64,000 bases of DNA from Laguncularia racemosa (lineage: Eukaryota > Streptophyta > Magnoliopsida > Myrtales > Combretaceae), in NCBI GenBank assembly GCA_037954665.1, contig JBBMOL010000039.1, positions 3,844,001 through 3,908,000 of the forward strand, written 5' to 3'. Below the pieces are notes generated by a model. The model did not search any database. It worked only from the letters and a program-made list of their open reading frames with translations, and had not been told where the DNA came from. The position numbers and the translations under genes were made by a program. Shown piece by piece: positions 22,175-33,441 of the stretch. Numbering within the stretch: the stretch's first letter is position 1; each line of letters opens with the position of its first letter.

Positions 22175-24235
22175 TTAGGTCTACAACACAATGTTTCTCC
22201 TCATGTACATAAATGAAATTCTCTCTCTAAAAAATACAACCCTAATTCCCTCTCTTTGTAATCCAATTTATTTTGCACTTTTACGCTTACTCGCAACCTT
22301 ATTCCTAATTTCATCAAGGCTTTTGGTAGTGATTTCTCTCCATTTCTATAACTTTTTGTAGAAATTTATTCTCTTTCTTTTTGTACTATTAACTGCAAGG
22401 AAAGAAGTGTTTTTTTTTTTTTAATTTTTTCCTTTACTTTGTAATTCTCAACACCAATCAAGTACATATATGATATGGTCATTTGCATAAATATGTTTCT
22501 TTGCTATATATATGGTCTTTTGTTATTGTGGGTGTAACTTAAAGTGTCAAAGTGAATTTGCTATTAGCAACTTAAATTTAAACTATTATATAGTTTAATA
22601 AATTTAGTGCAAACTTTTATTGGCTATAACTAGATGACAATGATTAATAAATTTAAAGTAATTTATTATGCGCATGAAAATATCATAGATGGAGACAATA
22701 TGATATGTTATGATACTATATGTTTGATAAAGAAGCTAGGGTTTCTACTAATGCAAAGTATGAGCACCCCATAGTTTTGTTTGTAGCATTTTTGGATTAA
22801 TAATAAGATCCACTTAGTTGAGTTGATTCATGGGTGCTTGGTTAGGAAAGGTGGTAGAGTTTACTATTTTTTAGTATCCATCAATGATAATGTTGGTGTG
22901 GAGCAGATGTTAGTGTCTAAACAAGCACACAGTACTTGTTTTGATATATGGAATTGACTTGCCTCCATTTAAAAACAATTTGGGATCTAATCCTAATAAT
23001 GGTGATCTATACAAAACCTAAATACCTACAACTCAAGAAGTAAGTAGCAATAGTAATTTGTTCTAAATAAATGGAAATTTCTTGGTTGAAATTGATCAAA
23101 ATATGGTGCATAAGCTTGAATCATCTCTTCAAGAGCCCTTTGCAAATTCCAGTGTAGAGAGACATGATTTCAAATTGACTCGAAATTATATTTTTAAATC
23201 ATGATTTCATCCTTGAGCAATTGGAATGGTGTTTTCAAGACATGATTTCATTGTGATTAAATTGCTACATAATATTCTTCCTCATTTACGTGAACAAAAT
23301 TCTCTCTCTAGAAAATACAAAGCCTAACTCCCTCTTTACAATCTAACCTATTTTGCACTCCAAGCTTAGTCATGACCCTATTCCCATTTCCACCCCTGTC
23401 CACTTCTTTGAAATCTTTTATATTGATCATGAATTTATATGATATTACATTTTCATTTGTTTGCATTATTATTTTTTGCCAAATTTTGTGATGATTTTCA
23501 TTGTCATTTTTCTTGAAAAGATAGTATTTTATCAGTAAATATTTAAAATGGGTCTATATATGCACATACATATAGTAGAATTTAAAATGTTCAAGTAAAA
23601 TTGAATGGTAGCAACTTAAGTTTGCATTGTTATAGAGGATTAATAGGTTTATTGCAATATTTGCTTGAGCTATGGCTAGAAGCAATACTTAATAAAGTCA
23701 AAGTAATTTGTTATGCACGTGAAAATATCATGGATAGAGACAATGGGGTATATTGTGACAACATGCGTATGTGAAGATAATTGGGTTTCCTAGTGATGCA
23801 AAGTATGAATAAGTAATTGGATGTTACTTGTAAGGTTCTTAGGATTATCAATAAGAACCATCAAGTTGAGCTAATTCCATAGATGCCTAGTTGAAGAAGG
23901 TAGTAAAGTCTTATTTATTAATGATGATGATGTAAAGTAAATATTGATGTCTATATAAGCACATGGTGGTGTAGGTGTTGTAGTGCAAGTGCTTAGTCTT
24001 ACACGTAAGTTCAATTTACCTCCACTTGAAAATTTCTTAAGACCTAAACGTTATAATGGTGATCTAGATGAAACACAAGTGTATGAATCTAGAAATTTGC
24101 CTATGACTAAAGAAGCAAGTAAAGTCGTAATTTGCCTAAAATAATTGCGAAGTCCCGGATTGAAATTGATTGAGATATGGCACGTGAGGTTGAATTAGCT
24201 CTTTAGGAGCCCTTTGAAGAATATGTAAGGAGAGT
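22175..24235 (+). repeat. degenerate ~1.05-kb direct duplication (22175-23160 and 23255-24235)
   Basis: The two segments keep the same order of words. TTCTCTCTCTA starts at 22219 and 23300. TATCATAGATGGAGACAAT (22681) pairs with TATCATGGATAGAGACAAT (23726). GAGCCCTTTG recurs at ~23133 and ~24207. Spacing is 1045-1081 bp. Both include a stretch reading like the N-terminal part of Mutator-type transposases ('INDNVGVEQMLVS' at ~22880 in copy 1). Copy 2 runs on into the transposase remnant, so copy 1 duplicates the 5' part of that element. Confidence 0.7.
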
Positions 24236-26110
24236 GATGACAACCAAGATTAGTATTAGACACATGAAAAACTACATTGTTTGCAATGACTAGTGCTATG
24301 GGATTCTAGTAGATGTAGATGCTATTGGGAGTTTAAGACTTATGAGCTTCTTCATTGTAAGTGCTAGTAGGGGATACGCAACATTTGGAGAGGGCTAACT
24401 TTTGCATGATGACACCTAAAGCTTTAGTGATGAATTTAAGGAGGGTATAAGGCTTAAAAAGAAGGAACACTTACATGCAATGAAGATGTACCATATACTA
24501 CACTACCATAACTATATTGTCCAAGAGTTAGATAGAAAAATATGATCCACAAGATGTGTCAATTAAATCAAATGTTGTAAGTGGATAGTTTATCCCTATT
24601 TAAAGAAACATATAGGATAAAATAAATTTAGAGAAATTGAGAGTCCATGCACATTTGCAAATGTTGTTGCTAATTAAGACTAACCTAGATTAGACTTCAC
24701 TATTATGTCACATTATCTAATTATGAAAGCACAAAATTCAGTGACAAGTAAATCAAATTTCCATACACAACTAGTTAGATTACACTGTTCCAACGTAAAA
24801 AGTTTGGGATGCAAAGCATAAGACTATTGTACAAGTATATGGGAAGTAGAAAGATTCATATGCCATGTTCCCAAATCTACTGAATGTTATTCAATAAGCC
24901 AATTCAAGTATCATGGTTAAGTGGAATTGTCCACGTATAGAGCATGATGGTTACGTTATATTTAGTAGACTTTTGGATCATGTATTAAGGGATTGTGCAC
25001 TATAGGTATCATACATCATACCAACATTTTCTTATGTGACTAAACCTATCACTTCTTCTTAGTATATATGGAATACTACAATTTTTTTTAATAATTTTTA
25101 AGTTGCTCATTAACATTGATGGCATGTTTTTGTATGGAAAGTACAAGTACAGGCTACTAATAACAACCACTTTTAATAGTACAAATCATATCGTCCCGTT
25201 AACATTTATACTTGTAGATGAAGAGTTAGCCAATACTTAAGGTTAGTTTTCACAATGTTTGCTCTCTCATATGGTTAATGATTGAATGAAGAGCATTCAT
25301 GTATATTCCAACCATCATGTTGGGATCAAGTGTACTATAGAGAGCAAGAAAGTATAAAGTGGTTGGTTATAAAGTTGATGCATCCAATATAACTGTAAGT
25401 AACTTCAACAAACAAGCTAAAAACATTTCATGCAAGAATATGTTCACCTTAGAAGCTCTACAAGTGAAACCATATGAGTTCTAAAAGTATTCACAAGCGA
25501 TTGTGGTAATGATTTTAGAGGCCCTTAATTACTTTAAAGGCTTAAATTCATAATAGTGGACCATGGTGTAGGATGATGGATTTTGGTATGGATATAGGAT
25601 GACAAATATGATCAATTGCTACAATGCTTGCTTAAAAGATACCAAGTACTTGTTTGCTGCTACATTAGTTAAGAAGACCCTCTATAATTTTGGTCATTTT
25701 TTTTAAACGAATGAATCGATGATGTGTAAAGAGTTAGCTAAGGGTAATAGTACAACATATGAAGATCTTTTATCCATAACTCATCTAAGTATGGTAGTGA
25801 ATACATTTAATAAGTAGCAAAAAGCAACTAGTAGCCGACATGTCATATGTTTTAGCTATTAATAACAAGTTTTTAAGAATATAACAACACTTCAATCTGT
25901 TGTACATAGCCAAAAGGATGATAATAAGCACACGATAGAACTCAAACTGTGTAGATGCACTTGTGGGAACTAGCAAACTTATGTTCACATGTTTATATAG
26001 TGCTTAGTAAACTGCATATAGATTATTCTACTAATTGGTGAGTTTATACATGTTCTCTTAGGCCTTGTATTGACAAAGCCAATTGGCCTCCACATAAATC
26101 CCTATATGAC
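23690..26110 (+). pseudogene. decayed Mutator-like (MURA/MuDR) transposase
   Basis: Frame-joined reading gives the plant MuDR order. The N-terminal 'AMKMYHILHYHNYIVQELDR' and a CKW word lie at 24470-24600. 'VWDAKHKTIVQVYGK' and 'DSYAMFPNLLNVIQ' lie at ~24807-24893. The transposase core is 'NIDGMFLYGKYKYRLLITTT' and 'HIVPLTFILVDEE' (25110-25230). 'VSNFNKQAKN' lies at ~25400 and 'MTNMINCYNACLK' with 'YLFAATLVKKTL' at 25600-25690. A SWIM-type zinc finger 'CRCTCG' with downstream His sits at ~25949-25985. Many stops and shifts are present. The second catalytic Asp of the usual SD(R)H motif reads Asn (SNHH). No inverted-repeat ends were found; the solo LTR at 27133 lies to the right. Confidence 0.78.
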
Positions 26111-27127
26111 ATCTGAATGCCCACTGATATGTAAACATGGTAGGTTATGAGAAAAATAGTTTCATCGATTCAATCAATGGTTCAAACTCGAACTATGGCC
26201 CTTGGTATCATAACATGATCAAGTGATACATTAGCCAGATTGATTCCATGCTAGGTTATATGATAAGTGCATATTATATTTATCTCTTTATTTACCTCCC
26301 TTTTTTATTTTTTAATCATACATTGCACTATTAAATTTGAGTTCATTGATTAACTTCCTTAGATGCCATATAATAACATTTATATAAAGGCACCTAAGGT
26401 AGCGTGGGTTATTCATCAATTTAGAGGCATCACTTTAGGGGATGACAAAGCTACAAGCTAACCCATTGATGTCGATTGAGAGCATTTGCTACTATCTTAG
26501 CCACTACATGGAGGACAAATAGGGATCATATTATGGCTAAAAGTGCTATTGCAAACATGCCCATTTGTAGATTAGAGATTATCTACCCCTTTAGCCTAAC
26601 TTGTCACCACTAGCAGCTCCTTTTCCCTAGGCACATGAGCATTTGGGTGAGTCAAGTCTATCTATATAACCATTAGGGTCATAGAGCTGTACTAATCCTT
26701 TTGAGACTCCTATAGCTCCACAAAGGAGACGATCGAGAGAAGATGGTGAGAACACGGGAAGGAGTTCATGCCGTTAGAGCTTAATCCATTCAAATGCATT
26801 TAAATCTTTTCTTTAATTCGGTAGATAGAGGTGAGATAGTATACATATTATATATATGCTCATAGATCAATTGATACAACATCATCTAAGTCTTAACTAG
26901 ATACTCTGCTAATGAGGACATTTAGGTCGATGAGGAGGCAATGTCAGATTAGCTCTATTTTATTTTATTTTTAGCTTTTTGATGTCTAGTATGTAAATTG
27001 TATATAACTTGTGTTGACATAAACTTAAAGTGAAATAAATGAAACTTATTATATTGTTGCTATTGTTAGTCTTACAAGTATTTACGTTTATTGGTTATTT
27101 TGGCAAAAATGAAATTTATTATTTTAA
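26111..27127. other. transposon 3' flank or intergenic, no gene seen
   Basis: The left part may be the 3' end of the Mutator-like element: an Arg-rich frame (AGGAGACGATCGAGAGAAG) lies near 26722. No boundary was found. The rest is AT-rich. Confidence 0.35.
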
Positions 27128-27132
27128 GTATT
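27128..27132. repeat. target-site duplication GTATT (left)
   Basis: Identical to 29153-29157. The two copies bracket the solo LTR exactly. Confidence 0.8.
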
Positions 27133-27426
27133 TGTAAACACCCCATTTTTGCCCTAATAATAAATAATAATCAACCATAAACAATTACCATTTTTTCCAA
27201 TTTTTTCTATTTTTTCTCTAATGTAGCAAAAATAGGAAAAAATATTCAAAAAAATAAAATAAATAGGAAAAATACATCAATTTTGAAAAATAATTGCAGA
27301 AATGGCAATAAAAAGGATTAAATAATTTTTATAAATTTTTGAAATTTCAAAAAATACAAAAATAATAAAAAAATTGCATCGCATATATACAATTTGTGTA
27401 ATATAGAAAACCAAGATCTGGGCCAG

Positions 27427-27495
27427 CTTAGCTAGCTCGTGTGTGCGCTTGGAATGTGTGAGAGAGCCTGAGGTCCCGAGTTCGAATCTCCCCGC
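27427..27495 (+). promoter_or_regulatory. tRNA-like A-box/B-box pair inside the solo LTR
   Basis: TTAGCTAGCTCGTG resembles an A box and GAGTTCGAATCTCC fits the B-box pattern, about 50 bp apart. No cloverleaf closes, so it is not a tRNA gene. It may be a SINE-like or tRNA-derived insertion in the LTR. Confidence 0.4.
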
Positions 27496-27829
27496 GTGCG
27501 CTCGGAAATTTTTTTCTTTCATTTCCCTGGAGCTGCCACGTGGCAGTATGCTATTGGCCGAGAGAAGACACGTACCTCACACGTGATTGTATTCTTCCTC
27601 AAGTCCAGTAGGAGAAAAATCCAGCAGAGCTCCGATGAGGAAAAAAATGCTGGATTTCTTCAAATCTTTTTGGATTTCGATCAATATAAAACCGAATTAT
27701 CCAGATAAATCACAAGATTACAATGAATCGGCATCAAATTTGTTAGATAAAATCAAATCTAAAAAATGAAAAAATTCGGATTTATTCAAATCAAGGATTT
27801 GAGCTTATCCAGAGGGGTTTTCGAGCGTC

Positions 27830-27837
27830 TATAAATA
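27830..27837 (+). promoter_or_regulatory. TATA box of the solo LTR
   Basis: TATAAATA lies ~700 bp into the LTR, in a locally GC-richer context and followed by a purine-rich leader. This marks the likely U3/R border. Confidence 0.5.
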
Positions 27838-29152
27838 GGAATCGAAGGCAGCAAGTAAGAACACGGATCAAAGGTGAGAAAAAGAGAGAAATTGAAGCCT
27901 CGTCAAAATTCTTCAACCTGCAACCGCCGATCGAGCTCGAAACCACCACCAGGAGGCGATCTTGAAAAAAACCATTGCCACGGTTAGGATCCCCATCCCT
28001 TAAAAGCTCGGAAGCCGCTTTTAAACGCCATCGAAAGCCACTGAAACGCCACCGATGAGAAAGCTCTAGTCGCCGTGACTGAACCGACCTGCTTCGACCC
28101 GACTCGACCCGGATTTAGGTAAGTCAAATTTTGCGATTTTTATTTATTTATTTATCTATTTTATTTATTTCGAATTTATTTATTCACTTATTTGTTATTT
28201 ATAATTCAAAAATAGAAAAAAATTTGGAATTTAGATTAGTTTTTTTTAGGATTTAATTTAGGATGAATAATAAAATAAAAATAATAATTATAATAATAAA
28301 TAATATAAAAATATATATTATAAAAAATAGTAAAATTTAGATTTTGGTTTAGGATAGATAAATAATATAGGAGAAAATTCTTCAATAAAAATTAATAAGA
28401 ATTATGAAATGATAAAAATTATAAAAATTAATAAAAATCAATAAAAATTTATAATAGTAGAAATGGGTTGAAAAATAGAAAAAATGAAATTTTTATCACT
28501 TAGAAAAATCATTTTTTAAAATAAATCCAAAATTGGTTTTTTCCTAAAAATTATTATTTAAAAAAAAATCAAATTATCAAGCTTAGGCTTAAATTTTTTT
28601 AGAAAAATACTAAAATGGTAAAAACATAAATCAAAAGAAATTTCATAATTAAAATCCACAAACACACTAAAGTTTTTTTTTCAGGAAAAGTGAACTACGG
28701 CACGTTTGATCCTGAATAACAGGTATGTAGGCACCCATTTGGGGTAACCCTAAAAAGGAACAAAAATCATTTTCTTAGAATACGTTATTCAAAAAAAATA
28801 AAATAAAAAGACAACAAAAAAAATAAATAAAAGACATTTCGGATAAGGTTTAAATTTTAGGAGATTAGGGTGGTAACCTTAGGGTTTTAATAAGTTAGTC
28901 TCCGAACTCAGAAACTTTAGTTTTCCCTTTTCTCTTTTCATAAAAACGAAAAGAGGAAATTGCGCTGACCAGTGGTCCAAATTAAGATTGATCTGCTTAA
29001 TTAGTTCTAATTCAATCTTTCCTAACCACAGTTGGATGGCGACTCCAAAACAAAACGAAATTCCTAACTCAAGTTGAGGATCTACATTAGATGAGTATAG
29101 GGTCTAGTATAGATCGGATTAGAAATGGAAAAATAAAAAATTAGACTCGACA

Positions 29153-29157
29153 GTATT
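29153..29157. repeat. target-site duplication GTATT (right)
   Basis: Partner of 27128-27132. Confidence 0.8.
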
Positions 29158-31227
29158 CTAGTTGGTGTTAATGATAATAAAACATATTAAGTGTTGTCTA
29201 ACTTATTTATTAAGTGATGGAAATCACATGACCATAGGGCCAATCACTCAATCAAGAGTTCGCACCATTTCAAATTTAGTTTACAAGTTACTTGATGATT
29301 TTAATCTATGTTTGCTTGATGAGTATCAAGATACATTTCTTATGTACTTCAAAGGTTTAGGAAGGCTGAGCAAATCACTCTAAAGTTTAAAGTTAGTGGA
29401 AATGTACCAAAGAAGGGCTTGAGAGTTTTACTATTTCCTTATATGAACCTGTAAAATTTTGTAGGTAACATCCTAATGGCGGCCTTATATTGCTCAGATA
29501 GTAGGCTAAAAATTTGTAGCTGTAAAAATCATTGGCCAGATGATAAGTAATGCCTATCCTAGTAGTATTGCCCTCCTTAAACCACAAAATGCTCTAGGCC
29601 CTCGCCCGAACACTAGTTGTATAAACATCCCAATGAGGAACCCCAGCATCTAACTAATAACAACCTAGGGTGTGAGCGGGTGTGTCCGCAAAATGACTTA
29701 CATGCCCATTCAAATGGTAGCCCTAATTCTGTCTAAACGATAACTTAATTTCTTACACTTTATTACTCTGTGCTTTTCGTAATCTTTTTGGACTATTTTG
29801 CCTCCAACTCGAACTTCATTATATCTTGGGCCTATTATCAATTGTAATCAATTCATCATCAACCTAAAACACTTTTTGGAGTCAATTCTTCATTACATGC
29901 TTTTATCAATCCTTTGATTGTGGCGAATAACAAATTAGCTAAATTGTAAATCATATAAATCTAGCTAATCATGGATCTATTCATTTATGAGGTGAGGCAT
30001 ATCTGAACAAGAGGGAGGTTTCATCCATTTTATCTCATAATCTCAAAATACCAAAAAAAGTAACACCATGTAAAGAATGGATTGTGGTTTAGGTTAGATT
30101 CCACTATATTGTATCATTAAGTGTACAAATGAAATATCAAACGTAGAAAATGTAATTTTAAATGTAGAAGTTAGTGGATAATTTGTAGAAGTTGAAAAAA
30201 TGAGTTGGTGGACAAAGAGGGACCTAAATAAGCTACTTGGTTCAAACTAAGTGTGATTAAAACACCTTATTCGAATGTTTTTCTCATGCTTCATGCAAAA
30301 CCTACATCATTAGTTGTTCGTGTTCATTCCAAAGTTCTAAACTTCAAGTTTTCTTTCAAGATCCAATTTTTAAGTCAAGAACTAGGTCCATGAGTTAGAT
30401 ATATTTTGGTAATTTATCAGACTATGTTATTATAAGACTTGAGAAAGAAAAATAGATTTAGTGCTCAAAGTTTCAATTTTTGTGAGATTTGCTTAAGATT
30501 TTTTTAGAGCATTTTGAAATTCAAAATTTAGTTGTTTAATTTGAATTTTGTGGAGGTAATTATAGGTTTAATGAATAGTTTATAGTTTGAATTCAAGTCA
30601 ATAATGAATAGGACTATGAGAAGACGTTGAGGAAACATATAAGCTTATCTCAAAGCCATATTTGCTACAAGTTGAAGATCTAGATAACAGTATTGTTCAA
30701 GTTGGGAGTCACACTAAAACCAAAATTTATGGAGTCTATCTTGTGATTTCGTGTAGAGTAATAATTCAAATTTCAACCACTTAAGATGATTGTTTCACTC
30801 ACAATAACAAGTTAGAAAAAATCATATAAAGGATTATTCAACAACTACTTTTCAACAAGTTTAAAACTGTAATCTATTTTCATGAAATTTAAACATTGAA
30901 GATCTATAAAAGAACTTAATAAGAATAGGAAAACCAACAAGACAAAAAAGAAAAGAAAATCATCATGTGCAAAAAGGTTTATCTCTAATAATATTCTTAT
31001 TTCAATAGTGATAGTTTGCTTTATAATGTAGAAGCTAGAAAACTAAAGCAGAAGTAAGGAAACTAAATGACAAATGTGCAAAATCATACACTTATCTTAC
31101 CTATTTGCATAAAAAATGAGAAAAGTGTTTAATTTAACATGTAAATTACATATGATTAATTAACACAAGTGAACAATCACATTTTTACTAGATTAAGCAC
31201 AAAAATTGCATTTTATTGGAAAAACTT
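29158..31227. other. intergenic with a small gypsy-like remnant near 29230
   Basis: At 29230-29275 the + strand reads 'MTIGPITQSRVRTI', resembling the 'GPITRSRAK' word found in plant Ty3/gypsy polyproteins. It is too short to define an element. No other feature is supported. Confidence 0.3.
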
Positions 31228-32811
31228 TGAGTATTTGTGCATTTTTGTAGGTCCATGGGCTATTGGCTAGTAGGCCCTTTGTCATTTAACCAGCGGAGAA
31301 AGGAAGGTGCTTTACAACAAGCAAGCCTATCGTCCGACCGATAGTCTCCCTGCCGCCTGGTTAGTAACACTAAGTCTAAGTTATCTAAAATTACAGAACA
31401 ATGATGGTGTTAAGATGGTGTTCCACTATCTGAAGCACAATCTTTAGGCCATTCAGTTGGTGTGACTAAACCCTAACTAGGGTTTTAGAAGACTAAAGTA
31501 AAACACGATGTTTCATTAATTAGAAAATCAATCATCGGCCGATAGTTGTCTACCGTCTAGCTAGTAGACTCTTTACCATCTGGCTGATATGGTTAGATTA
31601 TAAAAAGCTACATTTTGTTTCAACAAAAATTTTTTTGGGGATTTTGTGAGAGAATAGAGACAAAGGCTTAAGAATTTAGGGTTTTAGACTCACAGTCTTT
31701 ACATTTTCCTTGTATTTAGGCTAGTTTTAGGATAGAAATACATTTCCTTTGTATTTTCTTTTGATTTTGTTAGTTGTAGCTTAGATTTCTAGTGGATTCT
31801 ACCTATTTTGAAGCATACATTTGTGGATTCCATTGCATTTCATGGAGGATTTAGGTATTTCTCAATGGAACTCCTCAATGTTAGTAAATGGAACTTGATT
31901 TTGTATCTTTACTCAAATCTTTTCATTTTCAATGCAATATTTAGTTCATGTTCATGTGTATACGCACTTAACGTATTATTTACCATGAATATGACATTTT
32001 GCGCTTAATATGTGGAATGGTTTGTGTAGAGATATTTAGAAATGGTTATTTCTAAATACAATGATGTATTGATATTGAATTATATGTAAATTGGATGTTT
32101 TAGCTAGTTCTATGAAAAAGTACATATAGCTTGAGTGTATAGTAATTATTTATCATGTGAGATTATCATAGCTCTCTACATATGAGCATCACCCCCTATT
32201 AACTTACAGGGTTTAGGTAACATAATAGAGTGCCATAAGCTCAAATAAAACCTAGGATCCCTATTTTTTACTATATCAAATTTGTGAATTAGGATAACAC
32301 TGTCCTCTGACTAACAAGCGCGTTATGTGATTAGAATTTAGACCTAATCTTAGCTAAATTATTTAGGTAGTGATAGGACCTAAGTAACTGCCAATAAAGT
32401 GTAGCTGAAGGATCAATAATATGACACTCCTACTACATGATAGGGCTACCACGTGAAAGTTGGATGTAAGTCCTATGAGCGTTAGACTAATATGAATATC
32501 TCTATGGCATGGTAATGAAAATTTCATAGGATTGCTAAAACACAACCCATCTAATTTCAATTTATGGAATCCCAGCCTAATGCTAAGAAATTGCTAGGAT
32601 CCACGCTTAGTCTTACTTCTAATATTCTATTTTGATTAGTTTTATTTGTAGGATTTCTCAACAATCACTATTTTTGACTTGCTTAGATTAGATTAGTACC
32701 ATTATAATCTAGTACTTAGTTTAGTCTTCTACACTTTTCTCCCTGCATAAAATATAACCTTGGTGCTCACCCTATACTATTGCACGATTGGTACACTTGT
32801 CGAACATATCA
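31228..32811 (+). mobile_element. solo-LTR-like block (Athila/Tat type), ends approximate
   Basis: The start TGAGTATTTGTGCATTTTTG with GTCCATGGGC soon after parallels the start of the Athila LTR at 58422 (TGAAGTGCTTGTATTTTGAT). A TATAAAAA box lies at 31599-31606, ~370 bp in, with palindromic motifs upstream. The 3' end 'TGCACGATTGGTACACTTGT' near 32781 is typical of this LTR class. No primer binding site or coding remnant follows. The proposed CA end at 32810-32811 has no matching target duplication, although AACTT occurs both just left of the start and at 32824. Confidence 0.45.
31328..31543. repeat. palindromic TATCG..CGATA and ATCGGCCGAT motifs in LTR U3
   Basis: TATCGTCCGACCGATA lies at 31328-31343 and the perfect palindrome ATCGGCCGAT at 31534-31543. 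Related CCGTCTAGC and CCATCTGGC words are nearby. All are upstream of the LTR TATA box. Confidence 0.55.
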
Positions 32812-32947
32812 CAATTTCATAAGAACTTTTATTTGTGAGCTAGTCATGTAATTGTATGCCATTTTCACTATTTTAAAAAGGGGATATTATTTTAATAGTG
32901 AGTAACTTATGAAAAAGGTGAAGTGATAGCCACTATAGTGGAAGGTG

Positions 32948-33389
32948 GCTTACATTTTTTTGGCAAATTTTTAATGAACTTTTTTTTTTTAGTGTCGTCT
33001 TAACTTTTATATTATGGGATAAACACTTTGAGAGTGTATAATGTAGTCTTGCATGATTTTTGCTAGGGGTGAGAGTGTGAGGTAAAATAGTAACTATAAA
33101 GCAAAGGTAATAGACAATGATATGGGAGGCGATATAACCATTATAAATAACAACAACTAGAAACAATAGCTTACATTTTTTTGGCAAATTTTTAATGAAC
33201 TTTTTTTTTTCAGTGTCGTCCTAACTTTTATATTATGGGATAAACACTTTAAGAGTGTATAATGTAGTCTTGCATGATTTTTGCTAGGGGTGAGAGTGTG
33301 AGGTAGAATAGTAACTATAAAGCAAAGGTAATAGACAATGATATGGGAGGCGATATAACCATTATAAATAACAACAACTGGAAACAATA
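32948..33389. repeat. recent 221-bp tandem duplication (two units)
   Basis: Unit 1 is 32948-33168 and unit 2 is 33169-33389. By eye they differ at only about five positions over 221 bp, and the junction is exact. The overlapping - strand ORFs in the two units are nearly the same string, which reflects the duplication and not a gene. Confidence 0.9.
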
Positions 33390-33420
33390 AAATTCATCTA
33401 CAATTTTAAACAGATGAAAT

Positions 33421-33441
33421 CTCTCTCTCTCTCTCTCTCTT
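33421..33441. repeat. (CT)10 microsatellite
   Basis: Uninterrupted CT run, 32 bp after the tandem duplication. Confidence 0.9.

Larger units (their letters stand above)
27133..29152 (+). mobile_element. solo LTR (2,020 bp) with perfect 5-bp target-site duplication
   Basis: The block begins TGTAAACACCCCATTTTTGC and ends TTAGACTCGACA, so it has TG..CA ends. It is flanked by GTATT on the left (27128-27132) and GTATT on the right (29153-29157). A TATA box lies at 27830-27837. Near its 3' end are the words GGTATGTAGGCACCCATTTG and ATGGCGACTCCAAAA, which are typical of plant Ty3/gypsy (Tat/Ogre-like) LTR ends. No internal region is attached. It therefore arose by recombination between two LTRs. 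Confidence 0.85.

Noticed and set aside
27420..27510. possible tRNA gene
   Set aside because: A- and B-box-like words exist, but acceptor and anticodon stems do not form. It lies inside a retrotransposon LTR.
32933..33387. pair of near-identical - strand ORFs
   Set aside because: They lie in the two units of a 221-bp tandem duplication and have no known domain or start context, so they are not a gene family.
33421..33441. CT repeat as a CRISPR-like or regulatory array
   Set aside because: It is a simple microsatellite without spacers.
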